From: Lota lota
Taxonomy: Eukaryota > Chordata > Actinopteri > Gadiformes > Lotidae
Length of the DNA: 64,000 nucleotides
Direction: 5' to 3'
NCBI GenBank assembly: GCA_026745465.1
Contig: JACYXH010000516.1
Span: forward strand, 196,501-260,500
In this document: piece after piece, positions 56,201 through 64,000 of the stretch
Position numbering within the stretch: position 1 is the stretch's first letter
Layout of the letters: every line of letters begins with the position of its first letter
Notes under the pieces: model-generated
Told to the model about the DNA's origin: nothing
The model's input: the letters and a program-made list of their open reading frames with translations, nothing else
Databases searched by the model: none
Made by a program: the position numbers and the translations under genes

Positions 56201-59041
56201 GAGCCCCCTGCATTCATTCTCTCACTTTATTTATACTGACTTATTTGTTAAGGTTAACTAGTTAATACTACAGTCAAAGTCAAACACTGTCTACTTTATG
56301 AATGTAATCCACAATCACATACAGTGGCATTGTTGTCAATTGTTTGAATGCATGCTTATTATCTGAGTAGAAGTGATTGTCAGTGTGCTCATGCATGTCA
56401 CATCTTTATGTTAACTCAGATATGTGGGATAGGCATTTGTTCTCTTTGATTATACTTTGTTACTGCACTCAAGATTGTGTTCAAACATGTAAACTACCTC
56501 AAGCCAGGGATGGTTGACGGACAATTTAATCTCATAAGCACATGTGGTTTATTATGTCTGTTTTATATCACTTTAATTAATAAGGTGACGAGTTACAATA
56601 AAAGAGTACCTCACTGCTCTTCATCTGATATAACTGTAATGTTTAAGATGTTAGTTCTTTACGTTGTAATATACTGAGAATCAGGAGAAGGAAGATAAGT
56701 ACATGTTCAGTTAATGGGGAACTGGGGTGGGGGATACGGGAGGTGACTAATTTCTAGGCCTGATGCATAGGGTCTTGTGATTGGCCAGTGCATGTAGGAG
56801 GAATCTACACATATTGGGAATATAACATGAAGCCTGATTCCAAACCAACTCAGGTTTTGTTGTTACTTCTTACAAGTGATAATAAAGTCTTTATCTTTCA
56901 AACTTCGGCTTTTCTCGACCTGTCTTAGTTTGTTTAATGTGTTTTATCCACGAGAGTAGACCCACAATAACCCTACATATCTGGAACAAACAATTTAACC
57001 TAAGTCTATTTCTACCTTTTCAAAATAACAGTATATTCCGTTTTCAAAAAAATAAGTTTCTTACTGCCTTGTTAGCAAAATAAGAGTCTCTTACCGGCCC
57101 ACAGTGTGTCGGCCAGTTCCTCCTGGTTCATCTCCATCAGGCAGAGCTTTGTGATGTCTACCACTCCCTCTGTAGCGCGCCTCCTCTGCTCCTTGTTCTT
57201 ACAATCCACCTCCTCCTCCTCCTCCTTCTGACTCTCTGAGCATTGTGGGTAATCTGGGAAGAGGTCCCTCCAGAGCTTCTTCAGCTCCTTGTCTAGAAAA
57301 GCGTGTGCATTCTCCTCAGCCCTCTGGAACAGAACAAACATCAAGGAGAACTTTACTCTGAACTAACTGAGGACATCAGAAGCATCTGTCCTAGATTCAC
57401 GTCCCGCTGGTCTAAAGAGGGAAGCCTGGAGACTATTAGCACCACAAGAGATGCTTTTTAATGTTCATGTAGAGCTAAAGTCAAATGTCTTGTTGGACAT
57501 TTACACATCTTGATCAGCTCTGTTTGATGCTGCTGTACAGACTGAGTACTGGTAACCTTTGACCTCTCCTGGTGTTGTCTGTTGAGAACACAAACACACA
57601 CACACTATTATATTTTGACACAATCCGCAACCAATTGCCCTATGTCCCCCAGAACCCAACCAGCCAGAACCGGAACACCCCAAATCACAACCAGTCAGAA
57701 CCAGAACACCCAAGCCACACTTCCACCTCATTCACAGAAATCCCCAGTGCCGACCTGTCCTCCATAATACCAAGCATGAAGTACTCCACCTACACCCTGG
57801 ACCCCACCTCCTCCACCCTTGTCAAAGCCTGTTTCCCCACGCTCTCCCCACTCATCCTCAAAATAGTGACCTCCTCCCTGACCTCTGGCCTCTTCTTCCC
57901 TTAAACTCACCCTGACATCTACCGACCCATCTCAAACCCCCCATTCTTCGCAACAATCCTGGACTGAGCCGCAGCTGCAGATGCTTCTCTTCTTCCTGTA
58001 TGTCCTCAGTCCTACACGGTGTCCCTCAGGGTTCAGTGATGGTCCCCTCCTCTTCCTCCTGTATGTCCTCAGTCCTACAAGGTGTCCCTCAGGGTTCAGT
58101 GATGGTCCCCTCTTCCTCAGTCCTACACGGTGTCCCTCAGGATTCAGTGATGGTCCCCTCTTCCTCAGTCCTACACAGTGTCCCTCAGGGTTCAGTGATG
58201 GTCCCCTCCTCTTCCTCCTATATGTCCTCAGTCCTACACGGTGTCCCTCAGGGTTCAGTGATGGTCCCCTCCTCTTCCTCCTGTATGTCCTCCCCCTCTG
58301 CCTCCGGTTCCACCATTACTCCGACCACACCCAACTCTACCTCTCCTCCAAGACCCTCACTGCCCTTCTCCCTCCACCCTCATCAATGGCCTTATTCACA
58401 ATAAATCCTGGGTGCTAAATAACTTTCCCAGGACTTCCCTCACTACACCAACCAGGACATCTCTCAACCAGGATCCCTCCTCTCATCACACCATGTCAAC
58501 CACATCACTAAAACAGCCTTATCCCTCCTCTCATCCACACCATGTCAACCACATCACTAAAACAGCCTTATCCCTCTCATTCACAGCACATCAACCACAT
58601 CACCAAAACAGCCTTATCCCTCCTCTCATTCACACCATGACAACCACATCACTAAAACAGCCTTATCCCTCCTCTCATTCACACCATGTCAACCACATCA
58701 CTAAAACAGCCTTATCTCTCCTCTCATTCACACCATGTCAACCACATCACTAAAAGTAGGAGGGAGTCTGCTCTCTCCTGCTGGACTCTAGAAAAACAAG
58801 AACCAGGATTTATGGATGTAAGATAGACACTGTAATCAATTCTTACACAACACAACACACACACAGCTTTTACTCAGACTAATGATGGAGTCATGATATA
58901 TCACTGCTGAGCTCTGAGATGGACAACAGTCACAGACAGTGAGAGATCCTCTTCTTACCTCTTAGCTTTGCTCTGGCAGCCATGTTCCCCAGACAGAGTG
59001 GTTTTAGAGGTAGGACCCCCCTCCTCTCTCTCCTCATTCAT
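45261..59041 (-). CDS. NLRC3-like NLR gene (fish NLR-C type) with C-terminal B30.2
   Basis: A minus-strand gene reconstructed from exons with matching splice phases: start exon (58959-59055, ATG at 59041), N-terminal exon (57095-57321), FISNA-NACHT exon (52852-54664), four 174-nt LRR exons (50952-51125, 48573-48746, 47307-47480, 46952-47125), a 47-nt linker (46729-46775) and the PRY-SPRY exon to the stop (45261-45817). This is the usual layout of fish-expanded NLR-C receptors, presumed cytosolic sensors regulating inflammatory signalling; the ligand is unknown. All exons from 57.3 kb to the stop are open and in phase. The N-terminus is doubtful: exon 2 is cut by a LINE-derived insertion, and an exon at 57.5 kb has a poor donor. 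Skipping both keeps frame only if the second AG at 57322 is used. It is a functional gene or a recent pseudogene; I lean to functional or partly functional. Confidence 0.82.
46010..46440. repeat. 41/31-bp minisatellite in the last NLR intron
   Basis: The unit is 'catactatatatacatag' plus 'acatgtactcata' (31 bp), with an optional 10-bp 'catacacgta' insert making 41 bp. About eleven units, decaying into looser 'cacatacatac' sequence up to about 46640. Confidence 0.93.
46729..46775 (-). CDS. NLR linker exon (47 nt)
   Basis: Acceptor CCCCCAG|GGTGG and donor AAGAAGT|GTAAGT. It encodes [15 protein letters not shown], the standard linker between LRRs and B30.2 in fish NLR-C proteins. The phases fit exactly on both sides. 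Confidence 0.9.
46952..47125 (-). CDS. NLR LRR exon 4
   Basis: 174 nt, acceptor GCGTAG|CTTG, donor CTCTCAG|GTATGG. It encodes [18 protein letters not shown] and [16 protein letters not shown], a ribonuclease-inhibitor-type LRR pair. A (CA)n tract (about 47136-47215) abuts the acceptor, so the polypyrimidine tract on the coding strand is a GT repeat. Confidence 0.9.
47307..47480 (-). CDS. NLR LRR exon 3
   Basis: 174 nt, acceptor TGTGAAG|GCTG, donor CTCTCAG|GTCAGT. It encodes an LRR pair ([29 protein letters not shown]). The exon is almost identical to LRR exons 1 and 2. Confidence 0.9.
47481..48572. other. NLR intron, no other gene
   Basis: AT-rich intron. Parts (47640-47800) match the intron at 50.64-50.80 kb, which reflects duplication of LRR exon units. 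Confidence 0.55.
48573..48746 (-). CDS. NLR LRR exon 2
   Basis: 174 nt with the same acceptor and donor context as LRR exons 1 and 3. The repeat reads [18 protein letters not shown]. Confidence 0.9.
49030..49800. repeat. Duplicated intron block (partner at 51.46-52.14 kb)
   Basis: It includes 'cagagcgagcaggaaaac', 'caatgaatcgtttcttcct', 'ggtaccgttatagggagag' and 'tgacctctcaccc'. The partner lies about 2.37 kb away, the same spacing as between LRR exons 2 and 1, so exon plus intron were duplicated together. The block has a CpG-rich core with a short Arg-rich frame ([20 protein letters not shown]) of unknown origin, possibly a transposon remnant. Confidence 0.8.
50952..51125 (-). CDS. NLR LRR exon 1
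   Basis: 174 nt, joined in phase to the NACHT exon (CT|G gives Leu, then [18 protein letters not shown]). Donor CTCTCAG|GTCAGT. Confidence 0.9.
51460..52140. repeat. Duplicated intron block (partner at 49.03-49.80 kb)
   Basis: Second copy of the CpG-rich intron block. The remaining intron to 52851 is AT-rich, with an internal 'tattctagtattatgtat...gaacctacagagatgttttg' segment repeated about three times (52.60-52.86 kb). Confidence 0.75.
52852..54664 (-). CDS. NLR FISNA-NACHT exon
   Basis: One 1,813-nt exon, acceptor CTAATTTAG|GATC, donor ATCTCT|GTAGGT. The first 75 or so residues are the fish-specific NACHT-associated FISNA domain ([40 protein letters not shown]). The NACHT ATPase follows, with Walker A GVAGIGKT and Walker [11 protein letters not shown] about 70 residues later. 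The winged-helix and NACHT-associated helical regions extend to [14 protein letters not shown], the usual end before the LRRs. Nucleotide-binding residues are intact, so ATP-dependent oligomerisation is possible. Confidence 0.95.
54665..54884. other. Start of the NLR intron upstream of the NACHT exon
   Basis: Unique intronic sequence; nothing else seen. Confidence 0.5.
54885..55498 (+). mobile_element. Solo-LTR-like element in an NLR intron
   Basis: It begins TGTTA and ends TAACA, the usual inverted tips of an LTR. It contains 'agtatttaagc' as a possible TATA box and AAATAAATC as a possible poly(A) signal, followed by the shared 'ttgcatttgggtcc' 3' motif. A run of 'cccgttcctgttcc' hexamer-like repeats lies at 55170-55270. 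No matching target-site duplication is seen. It lies antisense to the NLR gene. Confidence 0.6.
55630..56230. repeat. Two-copy direct repeat of about 310 bp in the NLR intron
   Basis: Segments around 55.73-55.88 and 56.07-56.22 kb share 'gagatgaacc', 'acttagctgact', 'cctggctcac' and 'ggagccccc' in the same order with about one difference in six. No coding function is seen. Confidence 0.7.
56680..56935 (+). mobile_element. LTR-like fragment (possible R/U5 region)
   Basis: It has the form of an LTR 3' half: 'gtgattggccagtg' (CCAAT-type box in reverse), 'gggaatataacatgaagcct', then AATAAAGTC poly(A) signal and a 'ttcggctt' tail. No second LTR or gene is seen. Tentative. Confidence 0.3.
57095..57321 (-). 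CDS. NLR N-terminal exon
   Basis: It encodes [20 protein letters not shown] then a Glu-rich segment and [20 protein letters not shown], the helical segment that precedes FISNA in fish NLR-C proteins. The donor GGGCCG|GTAAGA gives phase 1, which joins the NACHT exon correctly (G|GA, Gly). Two acceptors lie side by side, CCAG|AG and AG|GG, at 57323 and 57321. Only the second is in frame with the first exon at 58.96 kb. Confidence 0.85.
57505..57578 (-). pseudogene. NLR upstream exon (QHQERS...QQHQTEL), probably not usable
   Basis: After an acceptor (TCTCAACAG|ACAAC) one frame gives [21 protein letters not shown] followed by IKM, which matches the small N-terminal exon of related NLRs. The only nearby donor (AAGATGT|GTAAAT) gives a phase that does not fit the next exon with either acceptor, so splicing through it would shift frame or give a stop. 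Confidence 0.55.
58006..58290. repeat. 63/48-bp minisatellite made of an RT motif
   Basis: Five copies of the DNA encoding [10 protein letters not shown], spaced 63, 48, 48 and 63 bp. All spacings are multiples of three, so two frames stay open across the array. All five share the same one-base loss (gtgatggtcccc). Confidence 0.93.
58490..58755. repeat. Minisatellite 'accatgtcaaccacatcac'-type
   Basis: About five units of 49-53 bp ('caccatgtcaaccacatcac' + 'taaaacagccttatccctcc'). The core corresponds to a VNHITKTAL segment of the L2 C-terminal region, so this array too arose from LINE sequence. Confidence 0.9.
58760..58787 (-). pseudogene. NLR exon 2, truncated by the L2-derived insertion
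   Basis: After the acceptor TTTTTCTAG|AGTCC (edge 58787) the frame reads VQQERADS, the start of the standard second exon of fish NLR-C genes, in phase with exon 1 (AG|A, Arg). Within eight codons it runs into the minisatellite and the rest of the exon is missing. Confidence 0.7.
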
Positions 59042-59055
59042 AGTAGACTGGAGAC
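58959..59055 (-). CDS. NLR first coding exon
   Basis: Acceptor GTGTCCAG|GTCTCC and donor CTAAGAG|GTAAGA. The ATG at 59041 opens [20 protein letters not shown] then GCQSKAK, the characteristic N-terminus of fish NLR-C proteins. The acceptor shows that a 5' UTR exon precedes it. Confidence 0.88.
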
Positions 59056-59499
59056 CTGGACACAAACACAACTCATTGATCACTTCATTTGCCTTTTGAA
59101 CTTTAGCTGTTTATTGACAGAGTAGATCATTGTAACTACATCAAACCCCACAACATAACCACACTGATCTCACTACAGTACAGATGTGTACAGCAGATTA
59201 GAAGATTAAACACCTTGGAGACTTTTAACTGTGCTCATGAACAGTGGACTCTAGCGGCCTGCTGTCTGTCTGTTTGCTGTCTGTCTGTCTGCGGTCTGTC
59301 TGCCTGCTGCCCGTGTGCATGCTGCCCGTTTGTCTGCTTCCCGTCTGTCTACTGACTGTCTACCTGTCTGCTGCCCGTCTGCCTGTCTGTCTGCTGTCTG
59401 CATGCCTTTCTGCCTACTGTCTGTCTGCCTGCTGTCTGCCTGCTGTCTGTCTGTCTGCCTGCCTGCTGTCTGTTATGGGAGAAATTTACTATAACATTT
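59056..59499. repeat. NLR 5' intron with (CTGT/CTGC)n array
   Basis: The array lies at about 59262-59475. Nothing else is recognised. Confidence 0.85.
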
Positions 59500-59760
59500 A
59501 AAGGAAAAATATAATCATTATCTTGCCTATATGCTCATTGAATCAAATAAGTGTGGAGAAAAGGGACTCAGTAAGTAAAGTGTTCCTAAAAAAAGGAAAT
59601 CAGGGAACAGGGATTAAAGTGGATCTAGAGAAAGATTGAGCTTCACGGCTGCTCACTGCGTAAGAATGAAGTTCAAAGGAGGAAGTAGACTTTAACGTCT
59701 CAGAGAGGAAGCAATGTTTTCGTCATCTGGCATCACGTGTTTTCAGGGAAGGTGATGGTT
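59500..59760 (-). promoter_or_regulatory. NLR first-exon/promoter-like block, copy 1 (diverged)
   Basis: 'aaagtgttcctaaa', 'gtggatctagagaaagattg', 'agaatgaagttcaaa' and 'gaggaagtagac' match the untranslated first exons at 61.99-62.11 and 63.93-64.0 kb. The donor found in those copies (GATAAG|GTAAGC) is not preserved here, where 'gcaagataatga' stands instead. It may be a decayed alternative promoter of the NLR. Confidence 0.5.
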
Positions 59761-59823
59761 TTGAAAACTTCCGACAGGCATGCATTCACACACACTGATG
59801 CATGCACACACACACACACACAA

Positions 59824-59866
<43 letters not shown>

Positions 59867-60764
59867 GCGAGATGGTTTAATAATACAACGTGTAGGAGCT
59901 ATTTAATTAGTGTGACCATTTAATATATTATTTATTACTTTGTTGTTCTCTTTGTAGACACTAGGGGCACTACACCTAATCAGACCAGGCATACACCATA
60001 TAGGGGGACAGCTAGTGTCCGGTGATGCACCTGGAAGGGCCTACGGTTGTTCACCAGAGCAAGAGATAGACGACAGGATGAACCACTCTGTGTGTGGTTT
60101 GCTTTTGACTGAAATAGATCTACCAGAGCGTGAGTCCTGCCTGGACATTGGAATTCATATCGCCTGAGAACAGCCCTGTTTAACCAGTGCATCAGGGAAC
60201 GTTTTAAGTTTGATTCATTTTGAAGAAACGTAAAACTATAAAATAGCCACAGTAGCCACTACATTCTGAATGTACACCAGTTGACAGTTTTAATGCTGTG
60301 TCGGTGTGGAGTGTGTGTGTTGATGGGTGAAGCAGCCTGACCTGGCCCGAGTCACACTGATTAGACTCTGGCTGGGTGAGGCTGCACACCTGTGGTGCAT
60401 TGACCAATCAAGGCTCACAGGTTAAACCAGCCGTCACCCCACCCACACACCCACACCCACACCCACACCCACACCCACACCCACACACACACACACACAC
60501 ATTCAGGAAGAGAGAGTGCTGACATGTCATTATTTACCTCATGCTCTGCATGCAACAGACTTTCAAACTCTGCAATAAACTGGTTTTCATCAACTACCAG
60601 TGTCCTGGTGTGGGAGGAGCCCAGTAAAGCCACATGGGTGGCGTGTGGCAGGGTCACCTGCTACCATCGGATTTTGTGCAGAAATAGTATTTTGAGACAA
60701 AAGATAACATATTATTGCTGTGTAATGTTGTGCTTCATAACATAACAATTGCTGCATGTTATTT
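59761..60764. other. No gene recognised; CA and CCCACA repeats
   Basis: (CA)n lies at 59798-59864 and (CCCACA)n/(CA)n at 60437-60500. 60.33-60.41 kb is an inverted copy of 19.61-19.69 kb. Confidence 0.5.
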
Positions 60765-61080
60765 CTACAAGATCAACAATAAGATACAGGCACTGCATGT
60801 TATATAGGCTCTACAATTAGATACACTGCATGTTATATAGGCTATACAATAAGATACACTGCATGTTATATAGGCTCTACAATAAGATACACTGCATGTT
60901 ATATAGGCCCTACAATAAGATACACTGCATGTTATATAGGCCCTACAATAAGATACACTGCATGTTATATAGGCCCTACAATAAGATACAGGCACTGCAT
61001 GTTATATAGGCCCTACAATAACATGCAGGCACTGCATGTTATATAGGCCCTACAATAAGATACAGGCACTGCATGTCATA
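60765..61080. repeat. 37/33-bp minisatellite, copy A
   Basis: The unit is 'aataagatacaggcactgca' + 'tgttatataggccctac' (37 bp) or the same without 'aggc' (33 bp), about nine units. Confidence 0.95.
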
Positions 61081-61911
61081 CCGGCCACACCCTCGTTGGT
61101 GATTAGACTATCATGTTCTACCATTAGGATGAGAAAAACAGTCAAGGGGCCTTCAGCGAATCAAAACCCTTAAACCAACAGAGGAGGAAATACAGCCAAC
61201 CACTACAAGTAACGTGAAAATAACCATAACGTATCATATCACGTTCAAATATTATATGACACTTCTAATATAAAAAAATACATATAGAAATATGTTGAGT
61301 AGATCTCTGATAGATGAACAGCAAACATTTGACCTCAGCTCTAAATGAACATCTTAAACAACTTCTAAATCTAAATAGCCAATGAATAGAGATAAATGAG
61401 AAGTCCTGGTCTATATTCAGTCCATGAGGAGACAGGTTCTCAGACGGAAGTCCAATAGTGTTCCCTCCTTACCAAGTGACCTCCTCTCAGGGGGGGGGGG
61501 GGGGGGGGGGGAGGGGGGGGGGGAGGGGAGGGGGGGGGGAGGGGAGGGGAGGGGGGGGGGGGGTGAAAGAGTTGGCAGCGCTGGTCACAAGTCGTCTACG
61601 CTAGGCACAAATATTTAACTTGTGATTTAAATACAAGGACATTCAAAGGATTTCTGTCACGTCCTTCTTTTCATTTTGAGTAGCATCAAGACAAATGAAT
61701 CTCTCGAATATTGAACGCAATGTTCAATTTACCACATGGCTCAGAAAAGAACAATATATTAAACATTAAACTAACGTTGTATTTCTCTATAGTCAAATGA
61801 GTTTGTAACATGTAATTGATAAGCGTTACACGGAACCGTTTCCCAAGATTAAATCATTTAATATACCAATAACCTAAAGACAATATAAACTGTAGTAAAC
61901 TGTAGGCTTAC
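61081..61911. repeat. NLR-type first intron, duplicated unit A
   Basis: Corresponds to 63.08-63.85 kb base for base over long stretches. It includes a poly-G/GGGGA tract (61490-61563) that is shorter in the other copy. Confidence 0.85.
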
Positions 61912-62110
61912 CTTATCTACTCCGTGATTAAAATGTGTTCCCCCCATACAGTATAAAGTTATTAAAGTATAAATGCAAGGGAAGAAAATGAGGTTAAAGT
62001 GTTCCTAAATCAAGTAAATCAGGTAAAAGTGATTAAAAGTGGATTTAGAGAAAGATTGAGTTAAGGGCTCCTCACTGAGAAAGACAGAAGTTCAAATGAG
62101 GAAGCAGACT
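61912..62110 (-). promoter_or_regulatory. Untranslated NLR-type first exon and promoter, copy A
   Basis: On the minus strand a donor (GTAGATAAG|GTAAGC, edge 61912) ends an exon-like block that recurs in copies 1 and B. It could serve the NLR at 45-59 kb as a distal first exon. The start site lies somewhere above 62100. Confidence 0.5.
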
Positions 62111-62399
62111 TGAACAATGAGGAAGATACAGCACTGTGACGCATTGGGAAGTCCAGACAGCCAATCACAGCCTCGGATAACTCACAGGAATCACTCTCTC
62201 TCAGCAAACTTGCGTAATGTTTTTTCTGGGAAATCAAAGGTTTCAGACACGTGCATTCATGCACATGCATTCCCTCCCTCCCCCCCCCCCCCTCCCCCCC
62301 CTCCCCCCCCCACACACACACTCACACTGTGGCGACCATTTTAAGAAACATATCAAACGGCACAGAAGGCACCCATTTTAGTGGGGGGATTTAGGGAGA

Positions 62400-62560
62400 T
62401 GGAGAGAACAGAGATAGTGCAGGAGAGAACGGTACAAGGGCTGATAACAATACTGTGTAAGAAGGGAAGTAAGTTTGATTTAGGGAATTATAGGCGAGTT
62501 CGATTATTGAATGTAGATTATAAGATTCTGACCAAGGTTTTAGCCAATGGAGAGAGTGAT
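62400..62560 (+). mobile_element. L1-type LINE reverse-transcriptase fragment
   Basis: The frame gives QGLITILCKKGSKFDLGNYR followed by LLNVDYKILTKVLAN, the first palm motifs of an L1-like reverse transcriptase. It is broken shortly after. It belongs to the same broad family as the minus-strand remnant at 7.5-9.1 kb. Confidence 0.8.
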
Positions 62561-62649
62561 AGGAGAGGTAGTCTTCTAATCTATTTTTGTCTTGTCCCTA
62601 TTTTTTACTGTAGAATAAGTGGGTGGTGTTGAGGCAGTACTGGTGGGGA

Positions 62650-63080
62650 TACAGGCCCTGCATGTTATATAAGCCCTACAGTAATATACAGGCACTGCAT
62701 GTTATATAGGCCCTACAGTAAGATACAGGCACTGCATGTTATAAAGGCCCTATAATAAGATACAGGCACTGCATGTTATATAGGCCCTACAATAAGATAC
62801 AGGCACTGCATGTTATATAGGCCCTACAATAAGATACAGGCACTGCATGTTATATAGGCCCTACAATAAGATACAGGCACTGCATGTTATATAGGCCCTA
62901 CAATAAGATACAGGCACTGCATGTTATATAGGCCCTACAATAAGATACAGGCACTGCATGTTATATAGGCCCTACAATAAGATACAGGCACTGCATGTTA
63001 TATAGGCCCTACAATAAGATACAGGCACTGCATGTTATATAGGCCCTACAATAAGATACAGGCACTGCATGTTATATAGG
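62650..63080. repeat. 37-bp minisatellite, copy B
   Basis: About eleven units, almost all of the 37-bp type and nearly identical to one another. Confidence 0.96.
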
Positions 63081-63848
63081 CCACACCCTAGTAAAACACC
63101 TGATAATTAGACTATCCTGCAATACCATTAGGATGAGAAAAACAGTCATGGGGCCTTCAGCGAATCAAAACCCATAAACCAACAGAGGAGGAAATACAGC
63201 CAATCACTACAAGTAACGTGAAAATAACCATAACGTATCATATCCCATAGACACTTCATACATTTAAAAATACATTTATGAATATGTTGAGTAGATCTCT
63301 GATAGATAAACAGCAAACGTTTGACCTCTAAATGAACATCATAAACAACTTCTAAATCTAAATAGCCAATAAATAGAGATAAATGAGAAGTCCTGGTCTA
63401 TATTCAGTCCATGAGGAGACAGGTTCTCAGACGGAAGTCCAATAGTGTTCCCTCCTTACCAAGTGACCTCCTCTCAGGGGGGGGGGGGGGGGGGGGGGGG
63501 TGAAAGAGTTGGCAGCGCTGGTCACAAGTCGTCTACGCTAGGCACAAATATTTAACTTGCGATTTAAATACAAGGACATTCAAAGGATTTCTGTCACGTC
63601 CTTCTTTTCATTTTGAGTAGCATCAAGACAAATGAATCTCTCGAATATTGAACGCAATGTTCAAGTTACCACATGGCTCAGAAAAGCACAATATATTAAA
63701 CATTAAACTAACGTTGTATTTCTCTATAGTAAAATGAGTCTGTAAAATGTAATTGATAAGCGTTACACGGAACCGTTTTCCAAGATTAAATCATTTAATA
63801 TACCAATAACCTAAAGACAATATAAACTGTAGTAAACTGTAGGCTTAC
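63081..63848. repeat. NLR-type first intron, duplicated unit B
   Basis: Tandem copy of 61.08-61.91 kb at an offset of about 1.94-2.0 kb, with few differences. Confidence 0.88.
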
Positions 63849-64000
63849 CTTATCTATTCCGTGATTAAAATGTGTTCCCATACAGTATAAAGTTATAAAA
63901 GTATAAATGCAAGGGAAGAAAATGAGGTTAAAGTGTTCCTAAATCAAGTAAATCAGGTAAAAGATTAAAAGTAGATCTAGATAAAGAGTTAAGGGCTCCT
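63849..64000 (-). promoter_or_regulatory. Untranslated NLR-type first exon, copy B (runs off the window)
   Basis: The donor ATAGATAAG|GTAAGC (edge 63849) and the block above it match copy A. The rest lies outside the window. Confidence 0.5.

Larger units (their letters stand above)
57690..58760 (+). mobile_element. L2-like LINE remnant inserted in the NLR gene, antisense
   Basis: The plus strand holds pieces of an L2/Maui-type reverse transcriptase in order: [47 protein letters not shown], then [19 protein letters not shown], and the catalytic box as [11 protein letters not shown], whose second Asp is His. About 150 residues between the YRPISN and GVPQGSV motifs are missing. Two tandem repeats grew inside it (58.00-58.29 and 58.49-58.75 kb). 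The right edge coincides with NLR exon 2. It is inactive. Confidence 0.82.

Noticed and set aside
57072..57344. NLR N-terminal exon as a death-fold (PYD or CARD) domain
   Set aside because: The sequence is a short helical, Glu-rich segment matching the pre-FISNA region of fish NLR-C proteins, without the six-helix death-fold pattern.

Overview
This window looks like teleost fish nuclear DNA. The evidence is intronless-CDS TRIM genes of the fish bloodthirsty/TRIM39-like type, an NLRC3-like gene with the fish FISNA-NACHT-LRR-B30.2 layout split by vertebrate introns, eukaryotic tRNA genes with internal promoters, fish-type LINEs (L1 and L2-like) and a very high load of CA/GT, CT and CTGT repeats. 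The repeat load recalls gadiform fish, but that is a guess.

Layout. About 0-13 kb: a remnant of a GABA-A receptor gamma-like exon, a Ty3/Gypsy fragment, two intact minus-strand TRIM genes (4.65-6.28 and 10.46-12.08 kb), each with a 5' UTR exon, and an L1 remnant between them. About 13-24 kb: mostly gene-poor repeat DNA with an isolated well-formed GABRG-like exon (20.6 kb) and a copy of TRIM 3' flank with no TRIM gene (22.7-23.3 kb). About 24-31 kb: a 4.6-kb minisatellite of roughly 40-bp units, organised as a higher-order repeat whose spacers carry an exon-like block; candidate minus-strand exons sit on both sides. About 31-33 kb: a tRNA cluster (Gly, Asp, Leu, Asp). About 33-37 kb: three more GABRG exon-like remnants, a 31-34 bp minisatellite and a broken third TRIM. 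About 38.6-42.4 kb: copies of the 29.6-31.0 kb and 15.8-17.5 kb blocks. About 42.4-45 kb: a tRNA-Gln gene with a truncated copy, a 685-bp inverted-repeat element, and a copy of the 9.2-9.8 kb block. About 45-59 kb: the NLR gene on the minus strand. From 59.5 kb to the end: three copies of an NLR-type first exon, two of them inside a tandem duplication that includes a 37-bp minisatellite.

The recognisable genes are innate-immune multigene families: TRIM E3 ubiquitin ligases and an NLR sensor, both ending in B30.2 (PRY-SPRY) ligand-binding domains. The region shows repeated segmental duplication, exon duplication (LRR exons, NLR first exons) and decay (TRIM pseudogene, NLR exon 2 cut by an L2-derived minisatellite). 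I see no bacterial-type system, no CRISPR array and no complete virus. The most unusual signals are the minisatellites born from exonic or reverse-transcriptase sequence and the scattered GABRG-like exon copies.
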